From assembly GCA_002989075.1 (NCBI GenBank), contig PSQN01000004.1, positions 682,001-746,000 on the forward strand: DNA of 64,000 bases, read 5' to 3'. The translations under genes and the position numbers were made by a program. The DNA is from Arthonia radiata (taxonomy: Eukaryota > Ascomycota > Arthoniomycetes > Arthoniales > Arthoniaceae). Numbering within the stretch: position 1 is the first letter of the stretch; each line of letters opens with the position of its first letter. The notes beneath the pieces are model-generated. The model was given only the letters and a program-made list of their open reading frames with translations, was not told the DNA's origin and ran no database searches. Shown here one piece after another: positions 22,924 through 33,433 of the stretch.

Positions 22924-23827
22924 ATGTCTCGTAAAAGATCGTCGCAAGGGGTTCCAGAAGACACACACGCAAATTTTACTCCATCAAAGCGTCCACGGCG
23001 CTCGACAAGCCGCGCTGCCCCGAAAGGTGATGGCGTCAAGCCAGCGAGGAAGCACCAAAAGCGCAGCCAGGACGACATCCCAGAGTACTACGGCGAGGTC
23101 GATGATGTAGACTTCAAAGATGATGATGACGGCGATGCTTACTGGAGGGTCGTGGGCCTTCGCTCACGGGAAGCGTCTCTCCGGCCCCGTCGCTACCGTC
23201 CTGGTAGGAGTCGGCAATGAGAAACGCTTCACCATCCATGAAGGGTTACTGTGCCTCCGCAGCGTCTTCTTTCGCGGCGCATTCCGCAGTAAGGGCTGCT
23301 TCAAAGAGCAAGACGACCTCACCCTTCGGTTGCCGGAAGTAGACCCGCAGGTGTTCCACCATTTCGTGCAGTGGCTCTATGGACATCTCAACCCACGCAC
23401 GCGCTGCAAGCTTACCATTAAATACGAATATGGGCCACGCGATGCGCCTGTAGACGACCTATTGCGCCTGCATCGGTTGGCCGACTTTTTGCAGTGCGAC
23501 TGCCTCATTGCGTCCATCCAGCAGGACCTGCTCGAGTTCGATTATGGCACGCGGGGCCCAGCGCTTCCGTCGGTGGAGGAAGTGGCGTACGTGTACGCAA
23601 ACTCGGATGATGGCGAGAAGTTCAGGAATGCGGTGGTGCGTAGGCTACTGAAGCGAATGCCGGACGTCAGTGCGGTCAGTGCGGTCAGTGATCCGGACCA
23701 GTATCCTACACGGTTCTGGTTTGATGTTGCGAGTGAGCAGAAAAAGCCAACAGCGTACGCTGGCAATCGTTCGAGCTTGGGGTATGTTCCAAGATATCGC
23801 GAGGTTCCAGAAGGGGATTCGGATTGA
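22924..23827 (+). CDS. BTB/POZ domain protein, tandem paralogue 3
   Basis: The N-terminus is basic (MSRKRSSQG, PSKRPRRSTSR) then acidic. The BTB domain (RLSGPVATVLVG, FTIHEGLLCLRSVFFRGAFR, HHFVQWLYGHL, DDLLRLHRLADFLQCDCL) and C-terminal module (YVYANSDDGEKFRNAVVRRL, DQYPTRFWFDVAS) are complete. The two parts are in different frames. A 67-nt intron at 23107-23173 (GTAGAC..GGAAG, with a GCTTAC branch-like site) joins them in frame, and exons 22924-23106 and 23174-23827 give about 278 residues. An alternative 25-nt GT..AG segment at 23149-23173 also restores frame but is too short for a normal intron. The domain lies at the same place relative to the intron as in its paralogues. Confidence 0.75.
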
Positions 23828-24090
23828 TGTTTGGCGGTGTGTTCGTCTATCTGATGCTAGAAATTGGAATGTTGGGTTGGCGCATTAAAACCTATTAGGA
23901 AGCACGATTACCGTTCACTACGCAAGCTGCTGCGGGGGCTCCACGAGTATTAGCTTGTAAGTACTCAACGCTTGACGCGAATCTTGCATGTGCGCGGGTA
24001 CTGCTCTAAAGAAGTGACTTTGAAGCACACTGGAGCGGCAGCCTGCAGGCAGGTATCCCTTCTGCAGCAAGGTCAAAAGCAAACGACTGT
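23828..24090. other. Intergenic, no feature seen
   Basis: Short spacer between BTB genes 3 and 4; nothing supported beyond the promoter block that follows it. Confidence 0.5.
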
Positions 24091-24121
24091 AAAACGGCGA
24101 CCCAGCGCTTTTTAAGCAACT
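24091..24121 (+). promoter_or_regulatory. BTB-cluster upstream block, divergent form (gene 4)
   Basis: AAAACGGCGACCCAGCG, then a T-run and AAGCAACT, aligns best with the gene 1 block (8475-8501). It ends 76 bp before the ATG. No ACGCGT is present here, unlike the other three genes. Confidence 0.4.
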
Positions 24122-24196
24122 GCAACCTCGTTACCTTCACGTCAGCCACTCACCTCAAGCCTTGGTCATCCTTCCAAATCATTCTCTCACCTAATA

Positions 24197-25105
24197 ATGC
24201 CACACAAACGACCCCCACAACAGGACAGCTTGATACCTGAGGGCACAACTACAAAGCGTGCACGACACACTGCGGACTCAGACATTGGCGACAACCCCGA
24301 AGAAGGTCCCATTGAGGAGATCGTTCAGCTTGACTTCAGCGGAGAAATGCCACCGAAGAGCAACGACAACACCTTACCTGATCATTACGAGCATATTGAG
24401 GATGGCCAACTCGACGGTGAAGACGAAAACAAGCGCCTGGCAGTCTCCTGGCAGTAAGCGCGTGCACTCCCCACCATTACAACTCTAACGACCCCCAGAG
24501 CTCTCGCCGGGCCAACAGCCACCGTCATCGTCGGTCGCTCAGAAAACGCCAGAACCTTCACCATCCACAAGGCCTTATTATGCACGTACAGCCACTTTTT
24601 CAAAGGCGCGCTGAGGGGTCAGTTTCGTGAGAAAGACGATCGCACCGTGCGCCTCCCCGAAGCGGATGGCCGCATCTTCGAGCTATACACGCAATGGCTG
24701 TACATCCGGCTAGCCGGGGGAGCACATTCTGAGCTAGAGTTCCGGTTCGACGACGGCTTCGGCTACGCAGCTGTCGACGACCTACTGCGGCTGTACCGGC
24801 TTGCGGACTTCCTCCAGAGCACCCAGCTCATCGCGGATGTGGAGCAACATCTCAAGGAGGGCTCAAAGGACGCGCCATGTGCCGACGAGGTCAACAAAGT
24901 GTACGAGGAATCGACGGACGAAGAGCCGTTTCGAGCTGCGGTGGTTCGGAGGATGCGGAAGAAACATAAGACGTTCGGATCGGTGACCGATGCTGAGGAT
25001 TTCACCGCGAAGTTCTGGTTCGATGTGTTGCGCGAGGAAACGAAAGGCAAGGAGGACGATGTCAAGCTTGCTCCACTTGTCAAACACGCTCGGAACCATG
25101 CGTAG
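24197..25105 (+). CDS. BTB/POZ domain protein, tandem paralogue 4
   Basis: Exons 24197-24453 and 24499-25105 give 287 residues. The 45-nt intron has a clean GTAAGC donor, a CTAAC branch site and a CCCAG acceptor, and is the best-supported intron of the family. The N-terminus is disordered (MPHKRPPQQDS, TTKRARHTADSD, then acidic). The BTB domain spans about residues 86-200: ALAGPTATVIVG, FTIHKALLCTYSHFFKGALR, ELYTQWLYIRL, DDLLRLYRLADFLQSTQL. The C-terminal module (VYEESTDEEPFRAAVVRRMR, EDFTAKFWFDVLREE) follows. It is closest in plan to paralogue 3. A CUL3-adaptor or transcription-linked role is known for BTB proteins in general; no MATH, Kelch or DNA-binding partner domain is visible. Confidence 0.88.
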
Positions 25106-25394
25106 AGCCGTCTGGTCTCATCATGGTCTGGCGATTCGTCATTCTCACCAAGAGCAGAAGGTCTGCATCACGAACACGGCTCCGTCTTCGAAGCTCGCGT
25201 GCTCAGTGTGCATGCTATTCAAAAAGTCATCCGGCTAGCTTGCATGTGTTTAAAAGGCTGGACCTTGATCTCATGCTATGCGGATCGACTTCGTACAGAG
25301 TTCCTTCCCATTCTTGTGCACAAGCAGTCCCATGGGTATCATCAAACAAATGCAACGCTTCTTATGCAAAGGACCTCCTCTCTCGTACTTTTCA

Positions 25395-26595
25395 TTATCC
25401 CTGCTTCCTCCTATCATCCACATCCAGCCGCTGCATCCCGCCGGCCTCAATGTCCGCAGGTGCCCAGCCAAATGTCCCAGAGTGACCAAGCCGCTTCCGA
25501 GGGCTCTTGACTCCCCAGGGCGTCTCCTGATCGTCACCCGCATTCTGTGAACCACTGTCCCACCCACCAGACAGCCCATCACTCGCAACCGTCTTGCCCC
25601 TACTCCGCCCTCTCTTGTCCAGCGCAACATGCTTGCCCGCCTCCGCATCCCGCTGAGCTCTCCTCGCAAGATGCGCATCATCCAGCATCGCCAGCGCACA
25701 CACAATACTGCTCACCGTACTCGTCCACGTAAGCACCAACGGCGCCTTCCCCGTCCAAATATGGCTCACCTGCGGCACAAACTGCATCCACTTCGCCAAA
25801 TGCAGCACACTATACGTCAGCGTGCCCGACGCCAACGCCAAACACAGCGCCTGCCCGAACATCGCCAGCGCCACCCGTGTCCGGATATCCGCGTTCCTCC
25901 TGCCCGCCCCACCAGCACCTTCAGCGACGACGCAGATGGGCAGCAGGACGACGCTGGTGGCGCAGCAGGCGGCCGCGATGAGGTAGAAGAGGAAGGGCGA
26001 GAAGAGGTCGACGCGGCCGACGACGGCGTCGTAGGCGCGCTCATGCGCGATGTAGGCGTCTGGGCTGTGCTGGGAGAAGCGGAAGGAGCCGAGGGGGCCG
26101 GCGTTGTAGCAGAGGCCGTAGCCGCGCTGGCGGGTGGGGTTGATGGCGCAGAGGCGGTTGAGCGTGAGGCGGTAGTGGTAGAAGTTTGCGATGGAGGTGG
26201 AGGGCGGGGGCCCGTCGAAGAACCACTGTGAAGTGTGGATTAGCATGTGATCCGATACATGGTCTTAGGCGTGTGCGAACAACGCGCAGTGAAAGTATTG
26301 GGAACGGGCGTTCCAGAGTATAGCGTACTTGTAGCAATTCAAAGCCTGGGTTGCCTAGCCTGCTGATTGGGTTGTCGCGGGTTGCCAGCGGCCAGCTCAC
26401 ACCTCCTAGATTTATACATGCTATCGTTGCCAAACTGAAGAGCGAGACCACCCACGCTGCTAGCGCGATGCAGCGCGATCTTGTGGGATGCAGTCTGACA
26501 CCTTGCGCCGAGAAGCTCGAGCCGTGATAATTGATGTTCTCGTAAAGCTTGTCAAAGCGCAGCGGAGGTGCTGGCGACCGCGACAGTATGCGCAT
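25395..26595 (-). CDS. Four-TM (tetraspan) membrane protein, SUR7/PalI-like layout
   Basis: Exons 26595-26329 and 26225-25395, joined across a 103-nt intron (GTACGC..TTCACAG), give 365 residues. The first membrane segment is CIALAAWVVSLFSLATIAC (about residues 42-60). A soluble loop follows, with WFFDG and a Tyr/Cys-containing stretch (RGYGLCYNAGP). Three more segments are LFSPFLFYLIAAACCATSVV, VALAMFGQALCLALASGTLT and PLVLTWTSTVSSIVCALAML. The last 85 residues are hydrophilic and cytosolic. One N-terminal segment, a large outer loop, three segments and a long polar tail is the plan of SUR7/FMP45 and PalI/Rim9 eisosome or pH-sensing proteins. I see no diagnostic motif, so the family call is tentative. 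Confidence 0.75.
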
Positions 26596-27888
26596 CGTGT
26601 GTGATCTGTCCAGGAGGCGGACAGAAGTGGCAAGTGAGGGCTTCGCTATTTGTGCGCACTGCTTTGGAGGAGCATGCCAGAAGTGTAGTGATGTCCTCGA
26701 AAGTACTCGTGTTGCTATCGAGGAAGCATATTACTCGCGCACCGTCGTCGCCTGTGCTGGAATGCCGTGTTTAGGAGCGGTCGAAGGAGGTTGTCCGAGC
26801 GCGGAAAGGAGCGCAGAGGGAAGGGGTGTGAAGGTGCGAAGGTGCGTCTAATGCGAGACGAAAGGGATGATCATGAGGAAGGAATTAGCTGTTGGATAGG
26901 TAGAGGTGTAGAAAAGGTGATCAACGCTGGACGAAGTGATTGTTGTATTGGTCGCTCACTCGAAGGAATTGGACGTCACAGGCAAAAGTGCCAAGACTGG
27001 ACGGGAAGACGGAAGGATCGACTGCGCGAGGCAGACTTCAATTGCACATCCACACATCTTCCACACTGCTTTTCATTTCTACGTAAGGGCTGATCGGTAA
27101 CTTACTCAATGTATCAGGAACCCTCGTGAGGTTCATTTCGAGCTATCAGCAGTCCTCGATATAGGAGAGATTTCTCCACGTTCTTCCACGCTGGCCCAAC
27201 ACGATGCGGCACGTTCTGTCGCCTTGCGCCGGATCCGTGAAACGGTGCTTAGAACATGCATGAGGACCGTTGCACTGCCTCCGAGTTGTACTACGGATCT
27301 AGAAAGGACACGCGCTGGCACGAAAAGCATTCAAACAGCGCTCAGAGACTAAGAATGCGACTGCTCCTCCCCCTATTAGGTCCCACTTCCCATTCGAGGG
27401 TGAAAAGACATTATTATTGCATGTGGCATTCGCCCAGTCACCTCCGCTTTATGCTCTTCCAGGCGCTACAACAGCTCATTCCATTCCTATCCCATACTAG
27501 CGCCTTCCATGCCCATCTGGCGACTTCTTGTCAGGCTTTTTGGGGGCTCGTGGAAGAAAAGCACGTCGTTTCACGGTCTCATGGGTAAGCTCAGCGTCCC
27601 CTCAGTATGATCATGATCAACGAATATCCCATTGAGCGTAACTAACACCCGTCGGCGGTAGTATAGGCTGTTAAGTCTGAGGTTCTCTCATCGGGGATCA
27701 CCCTTGCGTGGGACACCTTGTCTGCGAGACCAGCCGTGACGCGAGTTCCTGCATGCTGAACAACACTGGACCTCCTGTTGCAAAGATGTCCTCTCTAATT
27801 CGTTGAGGTCAGTGTACTTTCTTCTCACATAGTGCCATTTGCATGGGGCGGTGGCAAATGGATGCGGTTTCATGGCTCGCCGGATAAT
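26596..27888. other. Intergenic, no gene supported
   Basis: About 1.3 kb upstream of the tetraspan gene and downstream of the next F-box gene. Short open frames only, none splice-linked or recognisable. Confidence 0.5.
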
Positions 27889-28914
27889 TCATCGTTCGAC
27901 GAGTGCTGAAAGAAACCTTTTGCGAACTTTTTCGGGCAGCATACTGGCAGCCTCGATCATGGTGCGCTCATAATTCGGGCTCCACAGCATGAACCGCTGT
28001 TCTCGCAAACGGCTAGCTTCCGAAACCGCAAAGCTGTCGAGTATGTAGTCCAAACACAATTCATAGTATTGTAGCTGGGCCAGCGTGTCGAGCTTGGCTG
28101 GATTAGTGGCAAGCTCGTCAAGCGACAGTTTTCCAGCTACTGACATCTCAAAAATATCTGCCATGGATGGCTTTGCGTGGTGCACGTTTTTCAGTTTCTG
28201 TCCCATCCTTTGCGAAGCTTGCAAGGTGATGGATGAATTTGGCGCGTTTATCCCAATGCAGTCGAATGCTGAGAGCAGACGTCGCAGTATACCTACAGGC
28301 AGCTTTATGACCTCGTCATCAGACTCTGTCCTCGTCTGCCCAGCGTCAACATACTGGGCCACGGGCTTGATAGTCAGGCACGTCGGGCGATGCCGCTGCA
28401 TTACGGCTGCAATGAGTATAGCGCCCCTCCAGCTTGTCAGAAACGTGCCAGGGCACGACGGTTCCGGAGCATGCAATTCGACGATGACTGACTCCCAACG
28501 AGAATGGGATATATGTGCATAGCTGGCTGTTGATCTGCTGGCCGGCAAAGGTCCGGCGAAGTCTGGCATCCTCAGAGTCCCATGAGCTGGATGCGACGCT
28601 CTGGCTTCGATATAGGGGCGGTCATAACTCCAAGATTTGGGATCCAGAATTGTGTTCTTGTGTGATAAGACCAGTGTGAGGTGCCAGCCTTGGTACATGA
28701 GGTGAGCGCACTCCGCGTGGATGACACTGCTGGTTCGATGTAGGGCAAGGCTGTTGAGGGTGCGCTTTTTACTCTCAGAGATGCGTTGCAAGGAGAAACG
28801 CCACGCATGGTATCCAGGGTAAGTATTCCAGTGCATGAAGTACTCATATATCTTGTCTCGGATTTCTCGTGGGAGACGCTGAAGCTCTCCAAGCGGAGTT
28901 GGTGTTGATGCCAT
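27889..28914 (-). CDS. F-box-like protein with RDKIYEY-type N-terminal motif
   Basis: A single exon from the ATG at 28914, 341 residues. The start GELQRLPREIRDKIYEYFMH (residues 8-27) is the short F-box-like motif seen at the N-terminus of very many orphan proteins of Dothideomycetes. The pattern that follows (SLALHRTSSVIHAECAHLMY) is the usual second helix pair, in which the protein compares itself with structures of the same family. The remaining part has no catalytic motif I can name. A role as a substrate receptor of an SCF ligase is inferred from the motif alone. Confidence 0.8.
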   Translation of the reverse strand: MASTPTPLGELQRLPREIRDKIYEYFMHWNTYPGYHAWRFSLQRISESKKRTLNSLALHRTSSVIHAECAHLMYQGWHLTLVLSHKNTILDPKSWSYDRPYIEARASHPAHGTLRMPDFAGPLPASRSTASYAHISHSRWESVIVELHAPEPSCPGTFLTSWRGAILIAAVMQRHRPTCLTIKPVAQYVDAGQTRTESDDEVIKLPVGILRRLLSAFDCIGINAPNSSITLQASQRMGQKLKNVHHAKPSMADIFEMSVAGKLSLDELATNPAKLDTLAQLQYYELCLDYILDSFAVSEASRLREQRFMLWSPNYERTMIEAASMLPEKVRKRFLSALVER

Positions 28915-30990
28915 GGCGGTTAGCAGAGTCAGTCGCTCCGTGACTACCTTCAAAGGGATTCAGTAATCTGTTGCAGTGTATCGTGAGTCTACAACAAGGT
29001 TGCCATTAGTCTGATAAGTTCCTGCGTGCTCAGACACTACACTTTTTGTGGCACGGCAGTATGACTAAGCACAACGGCATATCAGACAGAGGCAGCATGC
29101 AAGGCGACCTATGCATTGCATATAAAATGGCACTATTGCTGCGGTTGCTAATTCCATTGTTGGCCAGGGACGCTACAGCCGCAATTGAAGGTCTCAAGAC
29201 TGGTTCGTAAATACAGCAGCCTATGATCTACATTTGATATTGTTGTAGGCAAGATGTTAAGATACACGGCCAGTCACATTTCGACCATAATGTGGCAGGA
29301 GGCACGGAGCATAGCCTACAGCTGGTGAGAGTGAACAAATGAGCCGCGCGCTCATGCACCTCCTAATCAAGAAATACACCCTCCAATTTTCCGGTGTCTT
29401 GGCATGGCCGCGTGGACTACCGTGACTACCAAGAGCGATCTCCTCGCCCAAGATTGAAGAGTGTTCGTACATCTCAAGCTCGTTGTCTAGGCGAAAGCGG
29501 CTCACTGGGGCTCGAACTGGAGCTGACTCAAGGCCAGTTTTGTTACCGTTCCTTACCTATAATGCACCTATTAAGATGCAAAAATAGCTCCAGCGTTCCA
29601 CACAAGGCAAATCAAACCAAGGATTCCTTTTGCCTTGGGTTACTCAAGGTACAATCAGGATGGCCTTGCCTTGACTGAGCTCGGACCTCCTCCTCCCATA
29701 GGCAATATACAAGTCAAATGCGGCTGCCTCGATTCAAGGCCCCCAAGGGCCTCGAAATGCCTTGCCCAATGCGGAACACTGAATAGCTCTTTGGCGGCTT
29801 TCCATGGGTAATCAATATATGCGCCATAGCCAATCTTCGTGATTGGCATATGCGGTCTTTGGTGCTCTAGGCGGTCTTCCTTGGATAAGCGCCTCGCCTC
29901 TCTACGCGCAGTACTCACTGCGACTTTTCAATGTTACCAATGCGTGACGCAAGCCTGTGGGATCGGAAAGGAATACATGTGAAATTTCGAGCCTTGAGGC
30001 TAGAGCCCACAGCGACCGGACCGCAGGGTCCAAATCACCATTGTCGCTCCTGAATCCTTCGACGCTCACTTCACATCGCTTTTGTGCCGTCTTCAATGAT
30101 GTCTTTGGCGCGCGTCGATTCCGGCATCGTCGGAGCCGTCAAGGTGCCCAAAGTATCTTGGAGCCCACCAGTGCTACGCATCAATCTCTCACCCAAGATG
30201 TAGTCGCTGGCGTTACAGATTCTTTTGGTTTGCCCGCCTAAAGCAAACCCTCCATTGTTGACATCGCCGGTTCAAACGCGACTTCTGGTTGGTACACGGA
30301 TATCAATTTGTCAGCAGTATATAAGAGGAGAAAGCATATCAGCACGAGAATTTAGGTGCAAACGAGCGCCAGAAAGATGGAGGTGTTGGGATATCACGGG
30401 TTGGCTCGCGGAGCACCAATATCGTACACCACTTTCCATAAATAACCAAGGTAAGTCGGCCCATCTTACTTCGCGACTTCCCTTTCTACTGCAAACATAT
30501 ACGTGATCTCTTCCCCTGGGGGGCGAGCATCACTTCTGAAACCTGGGTCGATCCAAGCCTGGCAGGGCCCCGCAAGAGGGACTCTCCGAAGGAAGGGAGT
30601 ATCTGCCCGAGGATCCAGGTGCAAAGAAGGACCAGGGGGCTGGGGGATCCTTGGGCAGACACCTTTTTCAAATTGGCGTATGAAATTGTGTTCCCTGAGC
30701 CGCATCGGGGTTATCAATTGGCGCACGGATGCGGTGAAATTCCGAGATGCCTCGTATAATGCTCAACACTGCACTCCTATAATTGCCACAATGAGTCTTA
30801 ACGCCCTACCTCAGTGATGACAACATTTATTTCAGCGTTTCATAAGAGCGGGTCTGATCTGTGCACACTAAGAAGGACGCAATCAGCCCGCAGGAGTAGT
30901 TTCACCTCGCGATGCCAAGAGACCCCTCGACCACTTGGAACTACTTGTCTCCATGCGTGACAGTTGGCTGTGGGCAAGAACAGGATATAA
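28915..30990. other. Intergenic, no gene supported
   Basis: About 2 kb with normal composition. Open frames on both strands are short and not recognisable, no tRNA A/B box pair was found, and no repeat was seen. Confidence 0.45.
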
Positions 30991-30991
30991 A

Positions 30992-32004
30992 ATCAGAGGT
31001 ACCTCTCATGCACCGCCAGTTCAAGAGACAACACATTCTTACATCAGCTTCATTCAGTCCTTGATCTCTTATTTACCAAGAGTATCACATCTACCAGCAA
31101 CACGGCGCAGTCTTCGAGTATTACATCCATCAACTCTAACGGTCAAGACAGCTCCCGGTCAGCGGCCAGTGCCAGCAGCGCCGGCACTGCTGCTGGTGGC
31201 AACCTTATAAGCTTACTCAGTCGCCTTTCCGCCGCCAAGACTACTGCAAAGGCCACCACTGGGACGTCTAAGACTGACGCCTCCTCGACGAAGACCTCGA
31301 GCACCAGTAGTGGCTGCTCCGCCTCGGCGACGTCGAAGACCCTGACGCGCGTTAAACGAGGCGTCGGCCCTGCCAATGCCAACAACGCCAACAAGGATTA
31401 CTGCGACAAGGTTGTGATGGATACCGTCCAATACATCAAAAACTATGCAACTAAGAGGGACGAAGCAATCAACTATGTTCGGGACAACTGGATGGTCGTC
31501 CGCCCCGCGAAAGACGGGTCCATTTTCTACATCGGCACCAAATCCGCCAACTTCTTGAAGGCGCCCCGGTTCGCGCAATTACTTATAAGGAAATCTGACA
31601 GTCGGATGTGAAACATCGAGGTGCCATTTGCGCCTTACAGCACGGGTTGCTTCGACGAAAACAAGATGCCGCTAAAAGCCCTTGCCGTGGCCTTTCCCAT
31701 CAAAACAGAGTACGAGGCGATGAAAGGGAACTGGTGGCGCGTGACGTCCGCCGCTTTCGCGCGCGAGTCCAGCGGAAATGCCTTTGTCATCTACGACGGT
31801 GACGACCCCACCAGAGCCGTATCGCCCAACTCCGGCGTGCTCTCTATTTTCGGCTCGGACGAGCTGCCGGAGCTGAAGAGGAACGCGCAGGATGTGTACC
31901 AGGTTCACTCACAGCTTCAGTTCGAGAACCTGGGAGAGTTGGCGCCTCAGCTGTGCGACGCCCCGGTGACGATTCCGAATAATGTGAAAAAGATTTCGCC
32001 TTGA
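30992..32004 (+). pseudogene. Unknown Ser/Thr/Ala-rich protein gene, one in-frame stop, 5' end unresolved
   Basis: One plus-strand frame stays protein-like from about 31000 to 32004. It has a low-complexity Ser/Thr/Ala stretch (about 31050-31330), a possible dibasic KR cleavage site (LTRVKRGVGP), and then a folded-looking region (DYCDKVVMDTVQYIKNYATK, NWMVVRPAKDGSIFYIGTKS; later WWRVTSAAFARESSGNAFVI). The two halves are in the same frame but separated by a single TGA at 31609-31611. No intron of workable length removes it. No ATG opens the frame: the nearest ATG leads into another frame. It may be a recently disabled gene, or one with unseen 5' exons and an assembly error. No family is recognised. 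Confidence 0.5.
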
Positions 32005-33053
32005 AGTGGTTGGGATGAGGAATGATTTGGCTGGCTGGTGGTCAAGTGGGGAAGGTCGAAATTGTGCGTCCATTATATGGCTCTGGCCCCTGATCTTCCC
32101 GTCTTTTCAGTATGCTGTGTATCTGTCTGTTCAATTGGTGTTTGAAATGTATCACTGTTCTTGCTGTCCATCTCGAACGGTAGCATTCGAGACCAAGCAG
32201 TCGGCAAGAGAAGTGTCTGCTATGAAGAACATACTCAAATAACTTCATAGATCCAATGCAGCCGCTACGGCGTTTTCAATCCCCCTTCCTTGAGCTATTT
32301 GCAGTAGATACGCTTGATCATTGCCCTAATGCAGTACCAGCGCAACCCGACGCAAACAGGTCAAGGTAAGTTTTGGAGAATTGCAGGTTTTCGACGGAGC
32401 ATCTTGTTGCATTCTCACACTCGAGAACTGGCACCACAAAGTCTTAATAATCCAGTGAGCCTAAGACATCAGTCCCATTTCCGTTTTGATCACGCAATAT
32501 GACTCTGCTAAAAAACTTTATAAATCTTTCCAGAAATCGGCCGTATAGAGAGCGAAAGCGTCTGTGTAACAGCTTACACTCATCCCGCCCATAGCTCAAA
32601 GCACCTGCTTGCAGTCTCACATGGGGGCTTTGCTGTTGTGCGAACGCTTTCAATCACTGAGCTGAAGGGTGAGAACACCGATGGCTTTGCTGCAACAAGC
32701 ATGCTTGCCGTAAACGTTGGATGAGACGATACAGCTGTCTTTGTTGTCCGAGTGCGCAGCAAGCTGCGCAGATGATGCTAATGCAGGGAGAGACCGCAAT
32801 AGATGAAGGCAGCAACACGCGCATTCATCCCACAAGATGAAAGTGGGACCACCTAGACTCTCTGTCCTTTCGACAAGCTGTCCTCACCTTCCACACCATA
32901 CATAAGCTTCTCCAAGCCTGACCTACAACTGGCGTTCGACAGACCCAACCGATTATTAGACTTGACCATCAGCATCCCCAAGGCCCATTCACTCTGAGCC
33001 ATTCCTTTCGAACTCAGCGCTCATCGCACAGCTTCGATTCAAAACTTACAACC
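32005..33053. other. Intergenic, no gene supported
   Basis: Pyrimidine-richer sequence toward 32850-33050 fits a promoter for the small gene that starts at 33054. Nothing else is visible. Confidence 0.45.
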
Positions 33054-33433
33054 ATGTCCGACGGAGGAAAAAACCAAATTAAGTACGTGAAAGGTCACCT
33101 CACGGGAGAAAAAAGGCAGTCAAGAAGCCCGATAGAACCTCCGATGGGAGCGCAAAACGGTAAGTTCCTGTTCCAGCAGCGAGCGAAGTGTTCTTCGCGC
33201 GAGTCCCCAACTGTCACTCGTGTTTCTGCACGCTTTCGTCCGGTCAACGTCGCACTTAGCCAGGCCAATGACAGTGACATGCAAAGCGGGGAAAGAACCT
33301 CGATGAGCTGACCATCCACAGTTGGTATATCCACAAGAGCACTGGTAAAGAGACTGTGAAGACCAACGACCAAACGAAGGAGGAGCGGAAGCGTGGTCAT
33401 GAAGCGGGGAGTGAATATAGCCGCGACACCTAA
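33054..33433 (+). CDS. Very small lysine-rich hydrophilic protein, three exons
   Basis: Best model: exons 33054-33082, 33109-33159 and 33322-33433, giving 63 residues. It starts MSDGGKNQIKKKAVKKPD, with WYIHKSTGKETVKTNDQ in the last exon. The second intron (33160-33321) has GTAAGT and CCACAG ends. The first would be only 26 nt (GTACGT..GGGAG), yet it is the only way to keep frame and gives a smooth peptide. The three exon lengths sum to a multiple of three. No signal peptide or membrane segment is present. The protein is charged and probably disordered; function is unknown. It faces another tiny lysine-rich gene at 34442-34751. Confidence 0.6.

Noticed and set aside
25629-26231. 200-residue plus-strand frame rich in Arg, Ala and Glu
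   Set aside because: It is antisense to the tetraspan membrane protein and reflects its codon bias.
29490-29540. GGCTCGAACTGG, resembling a tRNA B box
   Set aside because: No matching A box or cloverleaf arms within 90 bp.
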